Shown piece after piece: positions 1 to 11,100 of a DNA stretch of 64,000 bases (its first letter is position 1; each line of letters begins with the position of its first letter). Source of the DNA: Hirundichthys speculiger (Eukaryota; Chordata; Actinopteri; Beloniformes; Exocoetidae). The position numbers and the translations under genes were made by a program. The notes beneath the pieces were generated by a model. The model was not told the DNA's origin, ran no database searches, and worked only from the letters and a program-made list of their open reading frames with translations. Where the stretch lies: positions 287,401 through 351,400 of the forward strand of contig JAGFBZ010000374.1 in assembly GCA_018398805.1 (NCBI GenBank), given 5' to 3'.

Positions 1-92
1 GAATTAAATTGACTTCAGACATACTTATGGAGACTCAAGCTTCAGTTTCAGACACCTCCGTTGGCCGCTATGATATCTGTGCTTTCCCGTAC

Positions 93-3000
93 CTGGTTTG
101 GTTTCGTGGACGTCGGGTGATTCCGTCTTGACTCCATGGGCATGTATGGAATAAGGTCTGGACGCCATGTTCTTGAAAACTATGCTAACTTTGTCCCCGA
201 CGTTGGCATGGATCATCGGACCTGAATGGAAGCGAGAGGTTTTAAATCAGTAGCTCTGTCAGAAACAAAACCCAAACCCCGAAACCGCCAAAATGTCCAC
301 AACGCCTGTCGACGCAAAACTACTAGAAATCCCATCTGCGTGCTGGTCGGTGGTCGGTCAGTCTTCTGCTGGGCAAGAAGAGGTGCTTCTGTTTGCTTGT
401 TTCCATCCACGGTTACTGCACAAATACTGATTTTTCCTCTTTTTGTCAGAGCAAAATTACACATATGGAAAAAAAAAAAAACAAACCCCACGAAGCGGCG
501 TCATCCTCACAGCTTACCCAATATGCCGAGATGCTCCATGTCGGCCGGCCTTTCCACCTGCTTGGTAAATTTGTTGTTGGTAAACTGCCGATAAACGACC
601 TTCTTGTAGCGAGAGCCTATGAATCCGTCCTGCTGGTCCACGAAGATGATGGCGGGACTGCAGGAGGAGAACACTTGTTGTAAAACGCCCTCACCAGTTT
701 TTATAACGCATGCAACGACGTAGCCTTGGAAAGAAGAGGTGGAGGTTGCTGTGGAAGCAAATGACTTTAAATGCGCGTGGGGTGTTTTCTCTGCGGACAA
801 GCGGAGGATCTACACTCCCGTCAGATCTGTCCCATGAACCAAAACTGCTGTGTTCCTGCAGAAACGACTGTCCGGTGTCATACCTCTCCTGACCTTTGAA
901 CATCTCTGCCTCGAAGGTGCGGTTCGGAGAGTAGTCCCAGTCTGTCTCGACGGCGGCGATGTAGTACGTTTTCGAATGGAGCATCACCTCACCCTGACGC
1001 TGAAACAGGCCGCACTTCACCACCGAGTAGTTCGCCCGCATGCCGTGGCGGTAGTGGTCCACCGTGGCGGACAGCACTTCAAACCGACCTGAAACGGACC
1101 AATACGTAATACGCACACCAGAGTCAATGCAGAACTGATGCTCGTGACATCTTGTAGGTGCATTCATATCAAATTTGAAAGCCACTGGCCCACGGGGGCG
1201 CTTTAACCTTTCACCTCCTAAGATCACATCTTAGTCCCTCCCACCATAAAGGAGTCAGGCCTCTTGACTACCCGCTAATCGCTTCTTCCTTTTAGAGCAG
1301 GGGGGGTCAGACTCATTTTCACTGAGGGCCACATCAGCATCATGGTTGGCCTTCGAAGGCCCAGATTGACAGCATGAACGTAACAATCAAAATAAATTAA
1401 ACTACACCTTATTATAATGTTAAGTTTCTGTATTAATTATGTATTCAAGTTTCAAATATTTAACTCATTATTATATTAAACTCAGGGTTTGTGGTTGTAA
1501 GAGTATCCATTACCTTGGTTTCAGAAGCGGAAGCGATTCTTTGTTGTTTTTGTAGGCTAAATTTAGCATACTTAGCTCCGTGTTTGCTGTCAAAATGCCG
1601 ACGTAGATTAAACTCTTTCACGACTGACACAAAATGACATACTGTTGTTTTCCCATCATTCATGAAACTCCCTTCCTTGTGCATCAATTTTTCTTTTTCT
1701 TGGAGATGTTCTGAAAAATCGTCTTGCTCATAGCTACCGTTATCGTTGTGGGTAACGACGAAATGCATGATGGGGTATGTAGTTTATTGTCAATATGCGC
1801 TTTAAAGCAGTGTAAGCTTACTTTAAGTTTTAAAATATTGGTTTAAAATTGAAGCCAATCATGCCCAAGTTCTCGAGAGCCACATAAAATGACGTGGTGG
1901 GCCACATTTGGCCCCCGGGCCTTGTGTTTGACACTTGTGTTTTAGAGGCCAAGAACAATGGTGACACCTCTCCCAGGTGCCACGCAAAGACGATCGTACC
2001 CATGCTGTCCGGCTCCATGGTGACAGTGTGCGAGATGTGGGGGAAAACGCTGATGGCGTCTCGTCTGGTCTGGCGGTAGAGGAAGCGGTTGCCCTGGAAG
2101 TAAAGGCTGATGACGTCCGTCTCCGAACCCAGCCCCGACAGGTGCCACGTGACTTTGTCGCCCTTGCACATGGTCAGGCCCGGAAGGTTCCAGTACACGA
2201 ACCCGTTGATGGCTGCAGGAGAAGCACAGAGAGTTCAACGGGATCACGCGACCGTTTACCTGGAGTGAGCGGAGAGGGGCGGGGCTCTACGCACCGTGCA
2301 TCCTGTTGCTCTCTTTGAAGCCATCGTCCTCCTTGTTGACGGTGTTGGGAGCGGTGGTGAAGGTCCGGATGTTGTCGTCCAGATACCAGCTGAGGTTCTC
2401 ATCGAAAATCGTGGCCATGAGGTGAAACTCTTTGTTATAGTTTTTCTGCGTTGAGACACAGGAACGGGAAGCTTTGAGCTGCTCGTGCAAACGTACGCCG
2501 TTAAATCTGGTTTTTCTCGTCTCTTCTTTCACCTGCGCTCCTTTCTTCAGAGATCCAGGTCGGCAGATGAGGAGGGGCCCTGCCAGGCCGGAGCTGGTGT
2601 CCTTAACGGGGTCAGCGGCGGAGTAGTACAGGTAGGTGAGACAGTCGGCCTCGCCCTCCACGGGACCGGCGCCCACGGGCACCGTCCACTCGTAGGTGTA
2701 CACCGTCCCCGGTCTGACCAGGGCCGCTGGGGGAGGAGTCACCACTCCTGCAATCACGCATTTACACAGAGAGAGAGTTTTACGATCGGTGACTGTTTGG
2801 TGATCGCAAAATCTTCCGAAAGCCTCTCTGGACTTACGTGGCTCTCTCTTGAGCTCCCGCAGTTTCTTTGCCGTGTACGACTCTGACAAGAAGAAGAGCA
2901 GGCAGTTTCAGACGAAGACGGGAGATGTGGGTAAAAGGCAACGATTTGTTTCTGGTTGTCCATGCGTTAACCTTCCAGCTCGTTGTGGTAGAGCGTCCCG

Positions 3001-5078
3001 TCCTGCTCGATGCTGTACTGGACTCCGTGCGGCTGTATCGTGTAAGGACGGCTGGCTTTGTTTTTGAACGTCACCCTGATGGTGTCTTTCTCTTCGGCTC
3101 GCAGCACGGGACCTGCAGACGTTGGGAGGTACAGACAGTTATTTAGATTAAAACAAATATTAGGGATGCACGATAACTGTTTTTTAAAACCGATACCGAT
3201 AACTTTCAGCTCCTAAAGGCCGATACCGATAACACACACACATATACCTAAGATCATTAATCAATACTATGAACAAAATCAAAAATAGTTTTGACTTTTT
3301 AAATGAACAGATATTTATTTTTTCCATTGAAAAACTATTGTTAAGCCTCTCAAACATTTTCATAAAGCTATCAAACAAACCTATTTGATATCTCACATTA
3401 ACTTAAATAAGGTTCATTACTGACTGATATAAAAAATAAAGGACTCCTTGAACTGATGGAAATACATGCATTAGAATTACAAACTGAAAAAGATTAACAT
3501 TTAAAGGATTTTGGCTTGTGGTTCCATTTAAATTAATACCTTTAATTAAAGTAAATGAGGTTCAGTAGTTTTTATTTTTTAATCTCATGGAAGCTTTAGA
3601 TGAGAGGAATGAGGGAGAGGAGAGGGGAGGGGAGACTGCTGCTGGCTTGCACACGTTAGCATTAGCTTTCGTTAGCTTTCGTAAGCTCACATTAGCTCGA
3701 TTTCAAAACTCCATGGAAGCGATTGTTATGTTGTAGGTGGCTGATCAGGTTTTACGTATTAAAGCTTGTGCTTCCCTCCTCGTAGAATTCACTCAGAGGA
3801 TTCGTCACAAATAACCACCAAACTATCTTCTTCTGAAACTTTAACGAAGTTCCACGCCGCCATGTTTGTTGTGATCAGCGCTGTGCTGCAGGCTGCATTC
3901 AAGGTGTGATGTAAAATCCCACGTTCCCTCGTTTGTTAGTCGTTCTTTCAGCCTTTTCTATTTTTTTTCTTTTTTTATGTGTAACATGTGGGAGAATACT
4001 GCGAATATCAATTCAAGTCAGCAACTACTAAAATTATGACCGAGTTAACGAGTTGTTTTCTGGCATGAGGGGGTATTCTTGATTTTCCTTATTGAGTAAT
4101 CGTTTTTCTGATTATGCCGACGTTACTTGAACATAACATTCACTGTCATTCAAGGCTCAGAGGGAGCGAGGCACTGCTGTGTTGACAAAATATAAATGTT
4201 ATCGGAGCTATTTGTCGTGATATCGGACTTATCGGGATGACGTCATAATTTCCTGTTATCGGCCCTATCAGTTAATGATAAGGGTGGAAAAAATGGGGTG
4301 TCGACATGCTGAAATCTACAAGAAATTCTAGAAAAACATCAGCACTGAACAGCTACACGAGCGGCGACCCTGTCGACTTTACCCGGAATAACCGGAGGAA
4401 GCCAGTACCGCGGAGGACTGGAAAACCCCGGATGAGTGTGAGTGCTGCCAACCTTACAGGTCATGTGACTTTTTCTTGAAAAAGTCCATTTTTGTTATAA
4501 AATTGCAACATTTCCAAAATGGTTATCATCGAATAGCTGCTCAACGGTCTACTGGCTTGCTCTTCTCACCTCAGTTATTTGGGTTTTTGGATGTCAAGCA
4601 CTGAATCAAACGGGTAGTCGCGTCCACGCCGCTCCCACATTTCTCAAGAAATGTTCTCATTATAAGTCCACAATTGACTTCACACGTCCTCATAAAATGA
4701 AGCGATGAGCTGGATTTGGCCCGCAGGCCTCGAATTTGTTCATCCGTGTTGATTCACAGTAAATAAACTCAGCTGTTTTGAACATTTACAGAAGCTTTAG
4801 TTGGCTTAGATGCGGGCAGGAGGGATAAAGCTTTTCAGAAACACCGCAGAGAACCAGAACAGATCGACGACCGTGGTCACGGATTGACCGTGTCCAGGTT
4901 GCATTACCCAGAATCCCAAGGTGCATCTCGTCCTGGCTCCGGAGCATCTTCGTTGTGAAGGTGTTGTCGGTGTATTCCACGTAGCGAGCTTTCTTGTAGC
5001 GGCTTCCAATGCGGTTCGGACCTCTGGTTACAAATTCGCCTGCCTCGCTACACACACACACATGCGCGCGCGCGCACA

Positions 5079-5109
<31 letters not shown>

Positions 5110-8100
5110 CAGGTGTAGATTGGAGTATAAACACCTCTCAACACAAACACAGGCGTCATTTCTTCCCGTCGTTGTGTTCGGGTGTCCGGAGGAACCAACC
5201 TGTTGGTGGGCACTGTGGGAGCGTAGTCCCAGACCTCCTCTTCAGCAGCGATGAAGAACTGCCTGACCTCACCATGAGGGCGGGGCTTGTGGACGTTGGG
5301 GAAGCACTTCTTGATCTCGAACAGAGCCTGCATTCCAGCTGAACCCAAACATCAAGACAAAAGCACACGTGAAGCTGTGAATATTACCCGGTTTGGTCCC
5401 GCGCTTTCCTTTCCCGGATCGGCTTGTCAGGATTAAAATTATCTGAGGACGGTTTAAATGTTAAAACTAAACTTTATGACATGTAGGAATGCAGTCTCCT
5501 TTTATGACCGTGAGTTCCTCAGTGGCTGTTTTAGGTTTTATGACTTAAATGACTGGAACATCCTCTCCGACCCCCAACAGTTTGCGACAGCATAGATAAA
5601 AACATTTGAGGGACATCTCATTTCCTAGACAAAACAACCACATGTGCCTGGACCTGCGATTCAGAGCTGTTTACTATCTGGACTCGAAGACAAAGAGCAA
5701 TAAACTCAGAAGAACCAAGGATCCGCCTCCACTGGATCTTTTAAGAACTGAGGACAATTTGACATCGGTGTGCACTTCCCTGGCATCTCTTTGTGGTGTC
5801 AAGGAAGTGAACCATCGGCCGATTAAAATATTCTGCGTGGCATACTGAATCTCTGTATTTCATGATAGTATTAAATAGAGATGGGCATAATTAATCGATT
5901 AATCGATGATTGATCATTAAGAATTTGGTCGAAGACATTCATTTTCGTCGATGAACCGAATGTTTTTTGTTTTTTGTTTTAAAAATCCGAATGTAGGTTC
6001 TCAGTGCACGTCCTCAAACAATGCGATGCATTTCTCTGTACCACCGATAGAAATTTGGCAGCAGGGGGCAACATTTCACCATCACCCTACCCTGGCTGGC
6101 CTCAGTTGTTACATGCGAGCTTCTGTAGGTCATCGCCTAATCATGAAGCGGTCGCGGTGAAGTGTGGCGTGGAACCATTTTAGTTTAGAAAATGACCAAG
6201 TGTACTGCAGTCACTGCAATGCAAATTACAAATACAATTAATCGACAACGACAATGATGTATCACTTGAACAACGCGCATCCAAGCCTTGTAAAGGACGG
6301 TAGAGGCGGTTCATCATCAGCCTAGCCTAGCCTAGCCTAGCCTAGCCTCAGCTCGGTGTTAGCACGGACCAGAAGGAGCTGCAGTGCATATCGATCACAC
6401 AACAAGTGCATCTTTTTAAGAAACAAAAAGCCTGTAATACTGGCGCCTTGATATAAATTGTCCTTGTTAAGTAGTCTCCTCGATATCTCTTGTTTTATTA
6501 ACGTTGTTTTTTTAAAGAAAAGAAACAGGAAATGTCAACGTTATTGTCGACCACGAACATCCGGGCCATTGAACACATCTGGGCATGCGCGGGCCATAGC
6601 AACCAGGCCATAGCAACCAGGCCAAAGGGGAAAACAAACGTCACGCCGATATCGAGAATATTTGTGATAGTTTTCAATATAAAAATGTTAATGATTAATC
6701 GATTTTTAACCACTAATTCTCCCAACGATCGACGAATAAATCTCGACCAAATGCCCATCCCTAGTATTAAACTCTTTAATTGACCTTTGTTACTAGTTTC
6801 GTCAATGGCACCAGATAAAGGAACATGGAGAATTACTTTCAGGCTTCTGCACGTGTGAGCGAGCGGCCGGGCCTCACCCATCAGATGGTCGTTGACAGTG
6901 CACGTGAGCAGCCAGTGTCCCGGGTTGTCGGCCACCATGGCGGCGGTGGTGCTGGAGGCGGGAAACAGGCTCACCGTGTCCGTGTGGTGGTTCACGGACG
7001 TCAGGATCTGGCCGTGGAAATGGATCGAATGCATGTCCACCTGCAGATGATTGATATCAATGTTAGCTATAAATTAGGGCTGGGCAAGTTAACACGTTAT
7101 TATTGCGTTAACGCGTTAATTTATTAACGCCGACATTTATTTTATCGTGCGTTAACGTGTGTTAAGGCATGTTGCTCACATGCTTTTGTTTTGAAAAGTC
7201 TGTTACTGGCTGCTGCAGAACCGGAAGACAGTAAACATAAGGAAAAAGCTAAATAAGACATGGAGAACGGTAAAAATCTGTGAACTTTACAGTTCAGGTA
7301 GCAACTCAGGTAGCAATATTAACAATTCAGTCTAAAAAAAAATTCTAGACTGCAACAAAACTTTGTGGTCATTCCTCCATGTTCCATCAGATCTGCTCCA
7401 TGTGTTCACTGTCCTGCTGTTCTCTAGCTGGTTACTGCAGTGCGGCTCCATCTAGTGGCACAGATGTGTAATGGCAACAGGAAGTCCAGTCCTCCATTAT
7501 AAAACTAATTCAGTTCTGTGGCCTGTTTTTTAATTTCGTATTTTTGATCCAAGTCTAAAATTGAAATATAAAAAAACAGGCATTTTGTTAGTTTTTTTTG
7601 TGTTAGATTCAAAAAACGAAAAACGTAGAAAAATTTCACATTTTATTAATTTTTTATTTTTTTATTGACAATTGAAAATTGAAAGAATGAATGATACACA
7701 GATTGATAAAGTTACTGAACTTTAACATGGACATTTTCATTTTAAAGTTCTCCCAGACGGAGGATTCAACAGAAACAAGGTTATTTGTAACAACTGACAA
7801 GTTAAACTCCCCGTTAAAAGTTTCTGCTGTTACCTCAGAAATGACCTGTTTTAATGTTCTGATTGTGCTGAGACACAATCATTTTGTTGGATTTTGTTTG
7901 TAGACTTTTTTTAATTTTTCATAAAAGCAGGATGACAATAATGCCCTGGCAGTGGCAATAAGCTTTATTTTATTTGACATTTTTTAAGATGAGATTTACA
8001 CTAAATATGTGTTACTGACAAGTGTTGATGTTAAAAGTGTTTGAACAACAAATGTTTTGACACTTTAGTTCATATGGCAGCAGAACATTTAAATAAAAGT

Positions 8101-11100
8101 GACCTTTACACTACTTTTGAATTCATTATTTGATTTCGCGTATACAATGCGATTAATCGTGATTAATCGGGGAAATAATGCGATTAATCGCGATTCGAAA
8201 TTTTAGTCGTTGTCCAGTTCTACTATAAATGCTACGTGGAAATAGTGGTCCATGATGAGTGTTATGATAATAATTTAATAAATACCTCGTTGCCTAAACC
8301 AAACATGTGCCAGTTGATCTTGTTGCCTTGGCACATGCTCAGTCCGGGTAGGTTTCCGTACAGAAAACCGTTTATTCCTGCAACACAAACACACACAGGG
8401 TCAAACGGTGGATTTGTGTCCTCATGGGAGCGCACGTGTGTGCACGTGTGCGTGCATGACAGCCCCCCCCCTCTCCTCACCGTGCATCTTGTTGCTCTCC
8501 ATGAAGTCCTCGTCCTCTTTCAGGTCCCTGGCTGGGTTGGTGATGTGCGTCCGGATGTTCTCGTCCAGGTACCAGCTGAAGTTCTCGTCCGACACCATGA
8601 ACAGCAGCGCGTACGTGTAGTCCGCCGCTCTGTCGCCGTCGATGTCCAGAGTTCCTGTACAGGGAGACACGGCACACGTGTGCGAGCGCTGACGGACGAA
8701 GACGCTTCAAAGGCCAGGACCTGAAGATCAACGTGCTTCCCGCCGAGTACGGTAACGATGGAAGGGTACCTCTCTTACAGACGAGAAGCGGTCCGACCAG
8801 TCCCTGAGTTGATGTCTCTTACTGCGAGGACGTGGGAGTGGTAGAACCTGGTCATGCAGTTGCTGTCCAGGGGCAGCGGGCCGTGGGACTCCGGGACGGT
8901 CCACTCGTAGGACACTAACCTACCGGGAGGCACCGCGTCGTCGTTCTTCTCCTGCGCAGTCGTGCCGTCCTGGGTACAGAGCTCCTGCGGGGAAAGCACA
9001 AAGCGCCAGGCGCCCGTCAGCCCTGGCGGCGCGCCCGGGGGGCCGGTGCGTCGTCGTCGCTCCTCACCCTCGTTGCCTTTGCTGTAGTTGAGTCCGTGCG
9101 GGTGGATGCTGTACGGCCTGGAGGCCGCGTTTTTCAGGTGGACGAAGACCGTGTCCCCCTCCTCGGCCATCAGCAGGGGCCCCAGGTAACCCAGCCACTC
9201 CGGCTTCGTGACCTCCGTCCTGTAGGACGAGTCCGTGTACTGCTTGTAGACGGCCTTCTTGTAGACGGGGCCGATGCGCTGGGGGCCTTTTTTTAAAAAG
9301 ACTGAGGCTTCACTATAAATAGATCCAGAACAGGATAAATGTGTGCTCCTAACACAATTAAATAATTTATCTTTTCTGACATGTAGCGCTATTTCCATCT
9401 ACATATGTGTGTTTTTTAGAGGATATTATTTGGAGAGGTGTCTGCCTTCATTTGAATGTACAGTGATCCCTTATTTTCGTGGTTAATGGGACACAAAATC
9501 CACAAACTGGAGCTGGAGCCCCCTGAGCCTAAATAATGTGTTTAAATGTGTTCAAAATATGTTTTAAAAACTGCAAAAAAGTAGCGAAACAAGACAAAGG
9601 CTCAACTGTGGTCTTTCTGTTACCTTCACAGCCTCTGGTCTCTGAACCGTAGTAAACAAACCGCTGGTATTGTGCTATTTTTGGCTCGTAATTAGCGGCT
9701 AACATGCTAACAACAACAAAAGAAAAAGTCTGGTTTTCTCTGCATTTAACGGGAACTTTATTCTGGCACTGCAGGAACTTGTAACATCACACAGGTTGTG
9801 TTGTTGGGCTCCTGTCGGTTAACAGAGAATGTAAATCTATACACGCTGGGCTGCACACACACTACATTACCCATAAGGCCACCTTCTTAAAGGGGCCAGG
9901 CTGGCTCACATTTCTTCGCTGTGAGAGAACGCGCACAAAATCCTGTGATGTTTCCGTGATTTTTTTTTTTTTTTAAATATATTATATATTTCTGAAAAAT
10001 CTGCGAATAACTAAAACCGCGGAACTTAAAGCGCGAATTGGCGAGGGATCACTGTAATTGAACTAGAGCTGCTCAAAGTGCCTGAAAGGACTTTTTTTTT
10101 TTTTTTTAAATGTCTGTCCAAAAATCATTCAGATTTTCACATGGTAATTATTTTCTTTCGTTTCTTTGCTTCAAACTAGAAGAACAAGAAAAAAAAAGCT
10201 GGTAGGACCATGAAACCGAGACATCCTGACTGGAGGAATAAAACACCTCCACCTTGTTTGTGACACCATGTAAACACCTAATTCCGAATGAAAATGTCCA
10301 TGTTTATTCCCATTTTAATTCCGAATTAAATAATTCCGCGGTCATGTAAACACTCATTCCTGTTTAAATTAATTCCCGTCTTTCTGCTCATGCTCGTTCT
10401 CTTGCCCGTCTGTCGCGATGACGCTTATATTCCGCGCTGGGCTTGTTTTCAAAACAAAGTTTTAAAATGGCGGCACGCAGTAAACGGTGGTTCAAGAGCA
10501 GAGACGATTTATTTAATAAATAGCTTGGAATTAAAAGAACAGATGGCAGGAAACATAAAAATTGTGATCTTTTCAAAGTTGTAGCGGCCAGGTTAAATGA
10601 AGGAGGCAGATAGAGACGCCACCCAGGTCAAAAATAAGTGGAATGTTGTTGGAATGTAGTTAGCTAAGTTTGTTTTCTTCGGGTAGACGTAAAGACGTCC
10701 GCCCCCCCCATCCAATCAGAACCCTTCCCAACCCCCAGACCTAAAGCTGAATTGGATAAAGCCGAACAAACGTGTTTTCCATGTAAACCTCAATTCGGAA
10801 TTACTATTTCCATGTAAACTCGAAGGAAAATAGTTTAATTTGGAATTATTTAATTCGGAATTATTAATTCCGAATTAAAAAACATCATGTAACCGCAGCC
10901 AACGATCATGACTTGGCCAGTTTTCATGGGAAGTGGAGAAGTAAGACTAAATTCAGTGTTTCAGGAAGAAATATCGACTGAAATCAGAGGTGTGTTTCTG
11001 TCTGCAGCTTCTGAGCAAGTAAACGCTTTGGATCAACAAGGCGATACCGGATCATACGAAAAAGAAAAAGAAAGATCTGATCTTTGAAAGTGTGAAATCG

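Noticed and set aside
691..1227. 178-aa continuous frame as a single exon
   Set aside because: Only 884-1088 matches the family; the rest is intron read-through, and the donor GTATGA at 883 with phase 2 fits the next exon.
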